A stretch of 64,000 bases of DNA, taken from positions 16,065-80,064 of the forward strand of contig MIYX01000001.1 in NCBI GenBank assembly GCA_001875365.1, written 5' to 3'. The DNA comes from Marine Group III euryarchaeote CG-Epi4. Its GTDB lineage: Archaea; Thermoplasmatota; Poseidoniia; MGIII; CG-Epi1. Shown here one piece after another: positions 55,214 through 64,000 of the stretch (positions are counted from its first letter, which is position 1; each line of letters begins with the position of its first letter). Below the pieces are notes generated by a model, which had not been told where the DNA came from, did no database searches, and was given only the letters and a program-made list of their open reading frames with translations. A program made the position numbers and the translations under genes.

Positions 55214-56077
55214 CTAGATAATTTCTTCTAGAGTATCTCCAAGTTTGGAAGGATTATTAGTAACATGTATTCCTGCTCTTTCCATTGCTTTCATCTTTTC
55301 TCTTGCTGTACCTTTTCCTCCAGAAATTATAGCTCCCGCATGTCCCATTCTTTTACCAGGCGGAGCAGTTCTTCCAGCTATAAAGCCGACAATTGGTTTT
55401 GAAACATATTCTTTAACATATTCAGATGCTAATTCTTCTGCAGTTCCGCCAATTTCTCCGATCATTATCATGGATTTTGTTTGTGAATCATTCTCAAAAG
55501 CCTCTAAACAATCAATGAAATTTGTCCCGTTAACTGGATCGCCGCCGATACCAACACAGGTTGATTGTCCTAATCCCTTCTCGGTTACTTGATTTACGGC
55601 TTCATATGTTAAAGTACCTGATCTTGATATTATACCAACATCTCCTTTTCTATGAATGTGACCTGGCATTATTCCTACTTTACTTACTCCCGGAGTTATC
55701 AGTCCAGGACAGTTTGGTCCAATCAATCTGGTATTAATAGGTTCTAAATACCTCTTAACCTTAACCATGTCTAATGCAGGAATTCCTTCCGTTATTGCAA
55801 CGATCAGCTCAATACCGGCATCTGCAGATTCCATGATTGCATCAGCTGCAAATTGCGGAGGTACAAAAATACATGATACATTTGCTCCATTATCAACAGC
55901 GTCGCTTACAGTATCCCATATGGGAAGTCCAAGTGTCTCTTGACCGCCTTTACCAGGAGTTACTCCCCCTATTACTTTAGTCCCATAATCTAACATTTGC
56001 TCAGTATGGAATTGTCCGTTTTTACCGGTAATACCCTGAACTATGATCTTACTCTTTGAATCTAACCAGATACTCAT
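55214..56077 (-). CDS. sucD: Succinyl-CoA synthetase alpha subunit
   Basis: 287 residues. CoA-binding [59 protein letters not shown] contains the phosphohistidine. It makes succinyl-CoA or, in the TCA direction, ATP/GTP from it. Coupled to sucC by a 4-base overlap. Confidence 0.95.
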   Translation of the reverse strand: MSIWLDSKSKIIVQGITGKNGQFHTEQMLDYGTKVIGGVTPGKGGQETLGLPIWDTVSDAVDNGANVSCIFVPPQFAADAIMESADAGIELIVAITEGIPALDMVKVKRYLEPINTRLIGPNCPGLITPGVSKVGIMPGHIHRKGDVGIISRSGTLTYEAVNQVTEKGLGQSTCVGIGGDPVNGTNFIDCLEAFENDSQTKSMIMIGEIGGTAEELASEYVKEYVSKPIVGFIAGRTAPPGKRMGHAGAIISGGKGTAREKMKAMERAGIHVTNNPSKLGDTLEEII

Positions 56078-57243
56078 GATTTCCCTCCTACAGCACCTAC
56101 AGATTTCCTTGCTCCGCTATCCATATCATCTGCAGTAATCAAGTCCAAACCTGATTCAGATAGCATCTTCTTGCCTAAATCAACATTAGTTCCTGCCAAC
56201 CTAACAATCAAAGGGATATCTAATTCAATTTCTTTTGCTGCAGTTATAATTCCTTCAGCAATGAAATCACATCTCATTATTCCACCGAAGATATTTACAA
56301 AGATGGCTTTTACTTCAGTATCAGATAAAATAATCCGGAATCCTTCAGCAACTTGTTCAGCAGTTGCTCCACCTCCAACATCTAAGAAATTAGCAGGCTC
56401 GCCACCGTGCAATTTGATGATGTCCATTGTAGACATTGCTAAACCAGCACCATTTACCATACAACCAATTTCTCCGTCTAATTTAATGTAGTTTAATCCA
56501 GCTTTCGTAGCTTGAGATTCAAGTGGTTCTTCTTCATCCAAGTCCCTTAATTTTTCAATGTCTGTATGTCTAAACAAGGCAGAACTGTCGAAATTTATCT
56601 TCGCATCGAGTGCAATTACATCATCATGAGAAGTTACTACTAGTGGGTTGATTTCAACTATCGAGCAATCAAGTTTCATAAACAATTCATATAAGGTGAT
56701 AATAAATTTACAACAGGAGCTGATCTGCTTACCTTGAAGACCTAATCCAAATGCAATTTTTCTTGCTTGCCAATTTCCAATGCCTGTTATTGGGTCTGCG
56801 TAAACTTTCAGAATTTTTTCAGGCTCTTTAATTGCAATTTCTTCGATTTCGACTCCACCTTCTGTTGAAGCCATTACAACCGGTAAATCTCGTTCTCTAT
56901 CTAGAACTATTCCTAAGTATAGTTCTTTTGCTATATCACATCCCTCCTCAACATAAACTTTCCTTACCATTACTCCGTCGGACGTGGTTTGTGGAGTTAC
57001 TAATTTAGAACCAATTAATTTGTCAGCAGCTTCATAAACTTCATCAGTAGTTTTACAAAGGATAATTCCCCCGCCTTTACCTCTTCCTCCAGCATGCACC
57101 TGAGCTTTTACAACCCATATGTTTCCTCCTAGTGTTTTGCATGCTTCTGCTGCCTCATTAGCATTTGTTGCAAGAACACCTTCCAAAGTTTTAACATTAT
57201 AATCCTTAAAAAGCTGTTTTGCTTGATACTCATGAATGTTCAT
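56074..57243 (-). CDS. sucC: Succinyl-CoA synthetase beta subunit
   Basis: 389 residues. ATP-grasp domain: [17 protein letters not shown] at the N-terminus, [36 protein letters not shown], and [18 protein letters not shown] with FLDVGGGA at the C-terminus. It binds nucleotide and the phosphoryl group. The ADP/GDP preference is not read here. It heads sucC-sucD-truA and is divergent from rpl10e. Confidence 0.95.
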   Translation of the reverse strand: MNIHEYQAKQLFKDYNVKTLEGVLATNANEAAEACKTLGGNIWVVKAQVHAGGRGKGGGIILCKTTDEVYEAADKLIGSKLVTPQTTSDGVMVRKVYVEEGCDIAKELYLGIVLDRERDLPVVMASTEGGVEIEEIAIKEPEKILKVYADPITGIGNWQARKIAFGLGLQGKQISSCCKFIITLYELFMKLDCSIVEINPLVVTSHDDVIALDAKINFDSSALFRHTDIEKLRDLDEEEPLESQATKAGLNYIKLDGEIGCMVNGAGLAMSTMDIIKLHGGEPANFLDVGGGATAEQVAEGFRIILSDTEVKAIFVNIFGGIMRCDFIAEGIITAAKEIELDIPLIVRLAGTNVDLGKKMLSESGLDLITADDMDSGARKSVGAVGGKS

Positions 57244-57302
57244 AATATATTACACACAGATTGGGGTTTAATACTCTAAGCCATAGTTTTTACTATGTAA
57301 AG

Positions 57303-57310
57303 ATTTAAAT
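57303..57310 (+). promoter_or_regulatory. TATA box of rpl10e
   Basis: ATTTAAAT with a purine-rich BRE-like AAAG before it, centred some 37 bases before the ATG at 57344. The 100-base gap between sucC and rpl10e holds this divergent promoter region. Confidence 0.5.
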
Positions 57311-57343
57311 AGAACTCAATCTGGCGCAAATAATAGGTTAATT

Positions 57344-57847
57344 ATGGCAAAGAAAAATCCAGCACATATGTTTCGCGGAAAGAAGAGAGCTTACACACGC
57401 AAGGAATATATTGGCGGTGTTCCAGCTAGTCGCATAACACAGTTTGATGTTGGCGATAAAGTTGCAGATTTTTCAGTAGAAGTCACACTTTCAGCTAAAG
57501 AAGAATGCCTTGTGAGACATAATGCACTTGAGTCTGCAAGAGTTACAGCTAATCGTTACATACAGACCCATGCAGGTAGAGATGGTTATCATCTCAAGGT
57601 ACGTACTTATCCTCACCACGTTTTAAGACATAATAAAATTGCTCAAGGTGCAGGAGCGGATCGTGTTTCTATGGGTATGCGAAAGTCTTTCGGAAGAACA
57701 GTGGGTACTGCCGCTAGAGTCAAGTCCGGTCAAAAATTAATCACGCTTAGAACTTCTAATGAGTTTACTTCTGAAGCAAAAGAGGCTCTGCGCAAATCCT
57801 CCCATAAGCTTCCAACGCCTTGTAATATTGTGGTCAACCAAAAATAA
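57344..57847 (+). CDS. rpl10e: Large-subunit ribosomal protein uL16 (L10e)
   Basis: 167 residues. The archaeal/eukaryotic L10e form: GKKRAYTRKEYIGGVPASRI, CLVRHNALESAR, RTYPHHVLRHNKI and GADRVSMGMRKSFG. It contacts the tRNA and 5S rRNA region of the large subunit. The ATG at 57344 follows a TATA box. The next gene starts at the last base of the stop. Confidence 0.95.
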   Translation: MAKKNPAHMFRGKKRAYTRKEYIGGVPASRITQFDVGDKVADFSVEVTLSAKEECLVRHNALESARVTANRYIQTHAGRDGYHLKVRTYPHHVLRHNKIAQGAGADRVSMGMRKSFGRTVGTAARVKSGQKLITLRTSNEFTSEAKEALRKSSHKLPTPCNIVVNQK

Positions 57848-58098
57848 TGGCTGAATTAGTTAAAAAATTAAAATTACCGAAGCCAGATGGATTTCTTTAT
57901 TTTGTAGAAGATGATTGTTCAGTTTGGAAGCATAAAGGAGGACATAAAGAATTGATTTCAGAGGGTTCAAGTGAAAGAGAGAAAGGTTATCTTTATTTTA
58001 TTGATGTGAATGGCAATTTGGCACGAAGAATTAATCCCCAGGAACGAGATGTTGAAACTAAAGAATTATTTAAGCCAGGAACACAAACTGTCAAGTAA
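57847..58098 (+). CDS. Hypothetical protein downstream of rpl10e
   Basis: 83 residues, ATG overlapping the rpl10e stop by one base, so likely co-translated. It has alternating hydrophobic and charged residues: FLYFVEDDCSVWKHKGG and YLYFIDVNGNLARRI, possibly two beta-hairpin repeats. Not recognised. Confidence 0.6.
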   Translation: MAELVKKLKLPKPDGFLYFVEDDCSVWKHKGGHKELISEGSSEREKGYLYFIDVNGNLARRINPQERDVETKELFKPGTQTVK

Positions 58099-58099
58099 T

Positions 58100-58798
58100 T
58101 CACCAAAACTTCCACCATGATTTTTTCATTGTAACTGTATCGTTTTCCATTTTTTTAGCCAGGTTAGGATTAACTTCAGACATTGCTTTCATTATTACCA
58201 TATCCAAACTACGATATGCTATTTTTCCTGCAGGAGTAATACTCATTAGTTTTTGAAGTGTTTGTGTAGGAATCTCACTAACTAAATTGAGTCTGTCCTG
58301 GTCAAATTCAATGTTTGCTGAAGCTTCAATATCTTCCCCTGTAGCGTTTGATAAAAGACTAGACAGATTAGTTTCGTTATCTTTTTCTTTTTCTCTGAAC
58401 CATGTTGCAAAGCCAGATACAAAGACATATTCACTTATTACCCACTCGGATAAGCTTTTTAACTCGAAATCTCGCTGAACCATTCCATTTTCATTCCAAT
58501 ATTTAGTTATATGAGTAATAAATTTTTTTTTAACAACTTCTTTCAGTATTTTAACTTCAGATTTACTTATTTTGATATTTTTGGCCATATCTTCGCTTAT
58601 CCAGTCAGTTTTGCAACTAATGCGTAGCTCTTTATCCGTATTTTTTACAAAATATTTATCATATTTGGGAATAGAAATAATGGTGGAAATATTATCTGCA
58701 GTTAGTCCGCTTTTTGATATACATTCTTCAATAGTTGGCTTTGAATCCAATATTGACAAAAATAGTAATCCTAGGTTCTTTTCATTATTACTAATCAA
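58100..58798 (-). CDS. Hypothetical protein after isopentenyl phosphate kinase
   Basis: 232 residues, mostly helical and charged, with no membrane helix. The C-terminus KKSWWKFW is Trp-rich and could bind a membrane or protein surface. TPAGKIAYRSLDMVIMKAM and the N-terminal KNLGLLFLSILD are the more hydrophobic stretches. It overlaps the kinase gene by 4 bases. Not recognised. Confidence 0.6.
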   Translation of the reverse strand: MISNNEKNLGLLFLSILDSKPTIEECISKSGLTADNISTIISIPKYDKYFVKNTDKELRISCKTDWISEDMAKNIKISKSEVKILKEVVKKKFITHITKYWNENGMVQRDFELKSLSEWVISEYVFVSGFATWFREKEKDNETNLSSLLSNATGEDIEASANIEFDQDRLNLVSEIPTQTLQKLMSITPAGKIAYRSLDMVIMKAMSEVNPNLAKKMENDTVTMKKSWWKFW

Positions 58799-59574
58799 TA
58801 AATCACTCTTGTCCCTTTCGGCATATCGTTAATGCAATTACCTAGATGATTTAGGCCACTTATCCAGCATTCACTTTCCCTTGAAATCTCTAGTGCACAT
58901 CTAATTTTGTTAAGCAGTCCTCCAGTTACATCAGGCCTATTGTCTTGACGCTGTATGGATACTTTCTCTATAAATTTTGAGTTAATCTCATCATATATCT
59001 CAAGTTCTTCTGAGTCCAAGTTTCCTTTGACTACACCCGGATAATCCATGACAAAAAAGGTTCTTTTAGGTTTGTACAATTTAGCTAATTTAAGCAATAT
59101 AGTGTCTCCACTAAGTATCCGTACATCTTTTTCTTTTGTATCAACTATGTCACCAAATGTTACAGGTATTTTTCCATCTGAAAGAATTTTATCAAATTTA
59201 TATTTAGGAAAATCTAAAGGTTCATTTTCATTGCTTATCTTCATAGATAGTGAGGGGATAATACTTTCACAATTGAGGCCTGTCTTAATTATAGCTTCAC
59301 ACAATATTTGGTTCAAATCTCTCATTTGCTTTCTAGCTTTTATGATGGCCTCTTTTTGTTCATCAGTACCATCAAAACCGTTATCAATTTTATATTTTTT
59401 AGCAAGAGGATGAGCATACGATCCAGCGCCATGTACTATAATAATTTTTTTACTAGATTTGGAAATAATCTCAGCTATTTTATTTATGTTTTTTTTACGG
59501 CATTTTGGAGTTTGACTTTCTTTATCAGTAATTAGTGAACCTCCTAATTTCATCAAAATGAGATCATTTGCCAT
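58795..59574 (-). CDS. ipk: Isopentenyl phosphate kinase
   Basis: 259 residues of the amino-acid-kinase fold. LMKLGGSLITDK at the N-terminus, IVHGAGSYAHPLAKKY with the His that marks isopentenyl phosphate kinases, GDIVDTKEKDVRILSGD and RPDVTGGLLNKI at the C-terminus. It phosphorylates isopentenyl phosphate in the modified archaeal mevalonate pathway for lipid synthesis. Confidence 0.92.
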   Translation of the reverse strand: MANDLILMKLGGSLITDKESQTPKCRKKNINKIAEIISKSSKKIIIVHGAGSYAHPLAKKYKIDNGFDGTDEQKEAIIKARKQMRDLNQILCEAIIKTGLNCESIIPSLSMKISNENEPLDFPKYKFDKILSDGKIPVTFGDIVDTKEKDVRILSGDTILLKLAKLYKPKRTFFVMDYPGVVKGNLDSEELEIYDEINSKFIEKVSIQRQDNRPDVTGGLLNKIRCALEISRESECWISGLNHLGNCINDMPKGTRVIY

Positions 59575-59607
59575 GACATTCTATAGGTTGGCACACAAAA
59601 AGGTACA

Positions 59608-60777
59608 GTGCGCAATTATATAGGGAATTTTGTAGCAGTTGTGGATAACAAAATTAAACTTGCTTTATTAGGTGCATTTTGCTATAATTTGACCCAAGGA
59701 CTTTCTTTTACTTTAATAAGACTTCAAGCCAATTTTTTGGGAGATTTTCGTACATTGGGATTAGTCGTAGGCTTACCAAACTTCGCTTTGGTCGCAGGTT
59801 CAGCTTTCTGGGGGTACATTGCTGATAAATGGAGAAGTAGGAAAAATGTAGTGGTTCTTTGTTCCTTAGTTACTGCTTTGTTGTATCTTCCTATACCTTG
59901 GTTGGGCCCACTGGGATTGGTATTAGTTCGCACACTTCAGTCATTTTTTCTCGGAGGTATGGTCCAGATTGCCACCATGTTTTCAGAATTAGATTCCTCT
60001 GCCAGGGGTTCGTTTATGGGGAGATTGGAATCTGTTTTAGGCTTGGGATGGGGAGTAGGGGCTTTTGTTGGTGCCTATCTCGTCAGCGAGAATGAGTATG
60101 GTTTAGGAAGTGGACCGGTAGTATTTTCCTTTTTTTTTACGGCTTTTTTAGGATTAATTTCTGTAATTGGCTATATGTCCTCTACTGAGAGAAAAAGAGA
60201 AATAGTAAATATTCATGATGATTTTCTTTTTTATTTTAAAAAATTATCTAGATTGTTTATAATTACGTTTATTTTATTCATGGGTTATATATTTTTCTTA
60301 ACAATCTCTCCAGTTTATCTAACAGCCATTGCAGGATCAAGTAATAGAATGGGTTGGATTGTTTTGTGTAGTGGACTTATACATGCTCTAACTGCACCTT
60401 ATGCAGGGAATTTAATTGACAAGTACCCGAGGGAAACGGCTATACGTATAGCCTCAGGCTTTGTAATTTTTTCAATGCTAGCCTATTCATTTACAGTAAA
60501 TCTATATGTTATAACTTTAGTATTTACAATTCCTATCTATATGACTTTCTTTTTAGGCGCTAGAACCATAGTTGCAGACGCAGTGCCCTATGACTTAAGG
60601 GCAAGAATGATGGGTTTACTAAGCTCATTTAGCCTGCTTGGTAGCGGACTTGGAAGTTTAATTGTGGGAGAATTATTACTTTATTATGAAGAACAGCAAG
60701 TATTTCTTTTCGGAGCCCTAATATCAGCAATTGCCTTTACTTTATCTCTAAAGAATTTTTCTAATTTGAAAAGTTAA
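59608..60777 (+). CDS. MFS transporter
   Basis: 389 residues, GTG start, about 12 membrane helices. The loop after helix 2, GYIADKWRSRKNVVV, is the MFS A-motif. A central charged loop (STERKRE) separates the two halves. It resembles the drug/sugar MFS branch; the substrate is unknown. It overlaps the next gene by 17 bases at the 3' end. Confidence 0.8.
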   Translation: MRNYIGNFVAVVDNKIKLALLGAFCYNLTQGLSFTLIRLQANFLGDFRTLGLVVGLPNFALVAGSAFWGYIADKWRSRKNVVVLCSLVTALLYLPIPWLGPLGLVLVRTLQSFFLGGMVQIATMFSELDSSARGSFMGRLESVLGLGWGVGAFVGAYLVSENEYGLGSGPVVFSFFFTAFLGLISVIGYMSSTERKREIVNIHDDFLFYFKKLSRLFIITFILFMGYIFFLTISPVYLTAIAGSSNRMGWIVLCSGLIHALTAPYAGNLIDKYPRETAIRIASGFVIFSMLAYSFTVNLYVITLVFTIPIYMTFFLGARTIVADAVPYDLRARMMGLLSSFSLLGSGLGSLIVGELLLYYEEQQVFLFGALISAIAFTLSLKNFSNLKS

Positions 60778-61870
60778 TGCTTATTTCCTTTTCTTTTAGA
60801 TATTTTATAATGTAATCAAAGTAATCTTGGTTTGAACCTAATTCTTCTGGAGTAATAATACCATTTTTGTTTAGGCCTTTATCTAAAATAAGGTTTGTAA
60901 TTGCACAAGCAGTTAATCCTGTGGTTCTGGACATACTACTCCATCCATCTCGCCACTCATCATACACAACGCAAGAAATCTCTTTTCCGTCTACAGCCTT
61001 AGCAGCTATTATTAGAAGTGTGAATTCTTTGTCATTTTCAGCTAATTTCCATTCTTTGAATAATTTCTTAGTGGTAAATTCTTTTTGACTAATTTCTTTT
61101 CCATCATCAAACATCTTAGTATCATCTAGTTTCCCGCTATCAATCAATTTTGAAATCATTTCCGAATGTCCAGGATATCTAATAGTATATTCTAGTAAAG
61201 TGGGTATGTTAATCGTTAATTCAGATTCGAGTAATGTTCTAAGACCATCTGTTAAAAAGGCTTCTAGTTTACCAATACCCTCTACTTCGAAATCAATTTT
61301 TCCAGTAAGCGGATCTACAGTTTCATTCAGGCCATTTTTTTTGATTCTTGCAGGTCTTGTATATTCCTCAATTACATCAATTGGTGAAAAAGGAGCTTTG
61401 TAATTCCAAGGTGGATTTTTTTCTTTTGGTAATCCCCCTACCATAATTTTTATTTCATCAATATCGTAATTACAAATTAAATTTCCTACGATTATGTTAC
61501 TTAATCCTGGGGCAACTCCGGCATCAGGGTAAAGTGCAGTTTTAGCTTTTTTTGCAATATTTTCTAATTCATTGCAGTTTTCCGGCATAAATGAAATATC
61601 TACGCATGTTTTTTCTTTTAGTATTTTTTTGGAAGTTTCAAAGCCCATAAAACCTGGAACACAATTAATCATAAGATCAGTATGTTCAAAGTACCTCAGA
61701 TAATCTTCTTTAAGTATGTCAATTTGGTTTATTATTATGTTAGGATTGTACTCATGTAGTATATTCAAATTATTTGAATTATTATCAATAGCATAAACTT
61801 GATGGTATTTAGATAATTCAACAGCAATTAACTTCCCTACCATTCCAGTGCCTATTACTGCAATGTTCAT
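60761..61870 (-). CDS. Saccharopine dehydrogenase-like oxidoreductase
   Basis: 369 residues. Rossmann motif IGTGMVGKLIAVEL near the N-terminus with acidic IDNNSNN; LYPDAGVAPGLSNIIVGNL; MVGGLPKEKNPPWNYK and FEVEGIGKLEAFLTDGL belong to the saccharopine dehydrogenase / L-lysine 6-dehydrogenase family. Such enzymes act on lysine or its derivatives with NAD(P). The exact substrate is open. It runs 1 base ahead of sepF's stop in the same direction. Confidence 0.82.
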   Translation of the reverse strand: MNIAVIGTGMVGKLIAVELSKYHQVYAIDNNSNNLNILHEYNPNIIINQIDILKEDYLRYFEHTDLMINCVPGFMGFETSKKILKEKTCVDISFMPENCNELENIAKKAKTALYPDAGVAPGLSNIIVGNLICNYDIDEIKIMVGGLPKEKNPPWNYKAPFSPIDVIEEYTRPARIKKNGLNETVDPLTGKIDFEVEGIGKLEAFLTDGLRTLLESELTINIPTLLEYTIRYPGHSEMISKLIDSGKLDDTKMFDDGKEISQKEFTTKKLFKEWKLAENDKEFTLLIIAAKAVDGKEISCVVYDEWRDGWSSMSRTTGLTACAITNLILDKGLNKNGIITPEELGSNQDYFDYIIKYLKEKEISINFSN

Positions 61871-61871
61871 T

Positions 61872-62228
61872 CTAAATTTTTAATTTTTCTCTTGAGACCC
61901 TTACACCATTGGGCGTTGCTAAAATCCATTTCTGACTTACTCCAACAAGATCACCATCAATATCTGCAATAGCCCTTTCTAGTTCAGCTAATATTTTATG
62001 TAAAGTTTCTTGATCAGATGTTAGTGGCGTAAAATCAATAAGTATAATGTTTCCGTCATGTAGTTCTGAAGTTATTCTTTTCACTTGTTCGCTTTTACTT
62101 AGTAAGATAGTATGAACGAGCATTGAGGCTTTTTCTCCATAGTCCTCAGCCTTATCAGCACTCCAATTTCTTAAATCAAAAAATTGTTCATCAGGAATTC
62201 TTCTCATTTGCGGAGGTGCTGCATTCAT
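61872..62228 (-). CDS. sepF: SepF-like cell division protein
   Basis: 118 residues. The DUF552/SepF core is evident: ITSELHDGNIILIDFTPL, then ELERAIADIDGDLVGVS and WILATPNGVRV. SepF tethers FtsZ to the membrane in bacteria and archaea. The N-terminal stretch (MNAAPPQMRRIPDEQFF) is not a clear amphipathic anchor. FtsZ is 26 kb away in this window. Confidence 0.82.
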   Translation of the reverse strand: MNAAPPQMRRIPDEQFFDLRNWSADKAEDYGEKASMLVHTILLSKSEQVKRITSELHDGNIILIDFTPLTSDQETLHKILAELERAIADIDGDLVGVSQKWILATPNGVRVSREKLKI

Positions 62229-62252
62229 ATATTATACCTATTTCAATGTATC

Positions 62253-64000
62253 TTAATTAGGTTTCCTGCGATTGAATAAAACAGTAACAAACATTATTCC
62301 AATACAAGATAACATTGAGACGTTAGGTAGAAATCCACTTTTTCTTTCAGATTCAAAAATTTGCTCTTTGGAATATTCATTATTGTCTTTATTAATTTCA
62401 TTTTCATTAACATAAGCCTTAATCACGAATTCATGATAATTCGCAGTGGATACCCATTCAAATGTGAAACTTTCACTTTTCTCAGGTTCTATACTGAAAG
62501 AAGAAGTATGAACTAATTCCGAATCAATATAAAGTTCATAGTATCCAATTGCAATATGGCCATTGTAGTTATTTGTATTGTTGTATGTTTCATTGTAATT
62601 CTTCAATACAGTCTTAATCTCATGTTTAGTTCCTCTTTCTTTTGATCCACTTATTTCTATTTCATTGATGAATATATCTGCCCAGCCAGTGATATCAACG
62701 CTACTACTACTTTCGTTACGGTTTCCATTTTCATCAATTAACGAATATTCTAAAATTATTACGCCTGCATACTCCATTTCAAATATTAAATTAAAGTTAG
62801 ATCCTTGATCTACGTAATCAAATTCAGCCCTTTGATTTTCTTTATTATCTATGATTTTAATTTTAAGGTATTCGATATTTGCCTCACTTTCAACATCAAA
62901 TGCATTTAAGTATATTTCAAAATCTTCACCAACACGAGGAGCGGAAGGGGCAGTTTGCAGAATGCCCGTGGGCTTAGAGTTAAGATAGATTTCATGTTCG
63001 TAATAGGCCGTGCCAACTGGGGTTTGCTGAACGGTCAAATTCATGAGATGGTAACCCCCTGAGCTGATGTATGTGGAGATAATTTCATTATTGCTGTCTA
63101 AAATTTCGCCATCTAGCGTCCAAATGTAGTTTAATCCCAGTCCAGTGGACTGACTTCCATTAAAATCAACCCATGTTCCTTCATTTATTTGATTATTAAA
63201 TTCAAAATAAGCAGTAGGTTTGTCGTAAACAGTAATGTCTAGTTCAAATTTATTTGTCCACAAATTACTTTCTGAATCTCTTCCAGTGGCAATCAATTTG
63301 TAATTACCTTTTTCATTGAAGGCGATAGTTTTGGACAAATTAATAGTTGATTCATCATTAAGTAATAACAAATTAGATGAATTTATTTGATATACTTTCC
63401 AATTATAGAGGTTAATTTCTCCAAGAGTAGAAACAATTATTTCAGCATCTTGATTAACAACAAGATTGATTTCTTCATAATTTAAGGAGATTATAGGTAA
63501 ATTTGTTCCAGACAGAATAAATGTTTCAGTTGTATTTCCTCCTCGCGGATCACTTACAGTTAATTCAATATTATGATTTCCTTCCACAAACGATAAATCT
63601 AGATATTGTCCATAGGAAATGCTTGAATCATAATTCCATTGATATGTGAGTACTGTATTATCGTTGTCTGTTGATGCACCTGCATCGATTCGTATTTCTC
63701 TATTTGTAGGTATTATCCATTGATTAGTCCCGGTCAAGAGCCCTTCATCAATATTGATATCAGGATTTGGGGGTGAATTTTTAACATATATCATTATAGT
63801 TGATTCGCTTACTCCATTTTGATCATCAGTCAGCCTTAAAGTTATGTTATAGTAACCAGGAAATGAAAAATAATGAGTAGGATTTATTTCATTTGATGTG
63901 TTTCCATCTCCAAAATTCCACAGCCATTCATCAATTTCTCCGTCTGAATCAGTAGAACTATCTGTAAATTCAAATTGCGTTAAGGTGTTTCCATTGTCTG
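62253..64000 (-). CDS. PKD-domain surface protein, C-terminal part (partial)
   Basis: The frame runs to the right edge of the window with no stop, so the start is outside; about 582 C-terminal residues are seen. A PKD domain lies at the edge (WNFGDGNTSNE, YYNITLRLTDD), followed by a second PKD-like block (ASTDNDNTVLTYQW, IELTVSDPRGG), a third (FNGSQSTGL-type) and a CARDB-like domain with NNYNGHIAIGYYEL. The C-terminus has GFLPNVS, a membrane helix and NRRKPN, like a sorting signal. A secreted or surface-anchored protein. Only the end of the gene is visible. Confidence 0.8.
   Translation of the reverse strand, partial: DNGNTLTQFEFTDSSTDSDGEIDEWLWNFGDGNTSNEINPTHYFSFPGYYNITLRLTDDQNGVSESTIMIYVKNSPPNPDINIDEGLLTGTNQWIIPTNREIRIDAGASTDNDNTVLTYQWNYDSSISYGQYLDLSFVEGNHNIELTVSDPRGGNTTETFILSGTNLPIISLNYEEINLVVNQDAEIIVSTLGEINLYNWKVYQINSSNLLLLNDESTINLSKTIAFNEKGNYKLIATGRDSESNLWTNKFELDITVYDKPTAYFEFNNQINEGTWVDFNGSQSTGLGLNYIWTLDGEILDSNNEIISTYISSGGYHLMNLTVQQTPVGTAYYEHEIYLNSKPTGILQTAPSAPRVGEDFEIYLNAFDVESEANIEYLKIKIIDNKENQRAEFDYVDQGSNFNLIFEMEYAGVIILEYSLIDENGNRNESSSSVDITGWADIFINEIEISGSKERGTKHEIKTVLKNYNETYNNTNNYNGHIAIGYYELYIDSELVHTSSFSIEPEKSESFTFEWVSTANYHEFVIKAYVNENEINKDNNEYSKEQIFESERKSGFLPNVSMLSCIGIMFVTVLFNRRKPN

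Noticed and set aside
1..64000. CRISPR arrays, insertion sequences, integrases, prophage
   Set aside because: No regularly spaced repeats, transposase or integrase motifs, or terminal inverted repeats were seen; the window looks like core chromosome.

Overview
The window is archaeal. It encodes the large subunit of the archaeal D-family DNA polymerase (DP2), a TFB transcription factor, aIF1A, a Rio1 kinase and Dim2/Pno1 KH protein, Gar1, archaeal RNase P RNA and the Rpp21 subunit, archaeal D-aminoacyl-tRNA deacylase, isopentenyl phosphate kinase, and FtsZ with SepF. The AT-rich DNA, very long secreted PKD/CARDB-type surface proteins, acyl-CoA dehydrogenase, methylmalonyl-CoA mutase and urocanase beside these genes suggest a planktonic marine Thermoplasmatota archaeon of the Marine Group II/III kind. 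That placement is inference from gene content; no marker phylogeny could be run. Many genes have a TTTAWAT-like TATA box about 25-30 bases before the start codon, so leaderless transcription looks common. GTG and TTG starts are frequent.

Layout. 1-8.7 kb: the 3' part of a transketolase-like gene, the GMP synthase amidotransferase subunit, two UMF1/Atg22-type MFS transporters (one with a large acidic insert), an acyl-CoA dehydrogenase, two tiny Cys-containing proteins and a 500-residue permease-like protein. 8.7-14.4 kb: a tightly overlapped run of DP2, biotin ligase, M23-type peptidase, HExxH lipoprotein and VanZ-like protein. 14.4-19 kb: a 46-residue basic protein and RNase P RNA (both minus), methylmalonyl-CoA mutase, a P-loop kinase, a membrane protein, Rpp21, PurE and tRNA-Arg(GCG). 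19-27.6 kb: a subtilase; a minus operon of an MBL hydrolase and a QueD-like protein that has lost its zinc ligands; the aIF1A-Rio1-Pno1 operon; gcvT-gcvH-trm5-like. 27.7-33 kb: a 1773-residue surface protein ending in a hairpin. 33-40 kb: a NcsA/TtuA-type tRNA thiolase, an RHH regulator with ftsZ, Nudix, FKBP, proline dehydrogenase, isocitrate dehydrogenase and a Nog1-like GTPase. 40-45.5 kb: a complete purine-salvage operon (NCS2 permease, apt, hpt, GMP reductase, IMP dehydrogenase). 45.6-53.4 kb: dtdA, hutU, a GC-rich candidate RNA, a 47-residue Cys-rich protein, sdhCAB and an Asp-box lipoprotein. 53.4-64 kb: TFB, gar1, truA, sucDC, rpl10e, isopentenyl phosphate kinase, an MFS transporter, a saccharopine-dehydrogenase-like protein, sepF and the C-terminal part of a PKD surface protein.

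How the genes fit together. Acyl-CoA dehydrogenase, biotin ligase (which services a carboxylase), methylmalonyl-CoA mutase, succinyl-CoA synthetase, succinate dehydrogenase and isocitrate dehydrogenase outline fatty-acid and propionyl-CoA oxidation into the TCA cycle. Proline dehydrogenase, urocanase, GcvT/GcvH and the secreted peptidases fit a heterotroph living on protein and amino acids. The purine permease and phosphoribosyltransferases recover nucleobases.

Most notable: the QueD homologue without zinc ligands, coupled to an MBL hydrolase and a 26-codon leader ORF behind a palindrome in the promoter; RNase P RNA lying opposite a spurious ORF only 3 kb from a gene for an RNase P protein; two tiny genes (46 and 47 residues) with their own promoters; a GC-rich unassigned RNA-like element before hutU; and a CdrS-like RHH-ftsZ pair with a dyad upstream of its TATA box.
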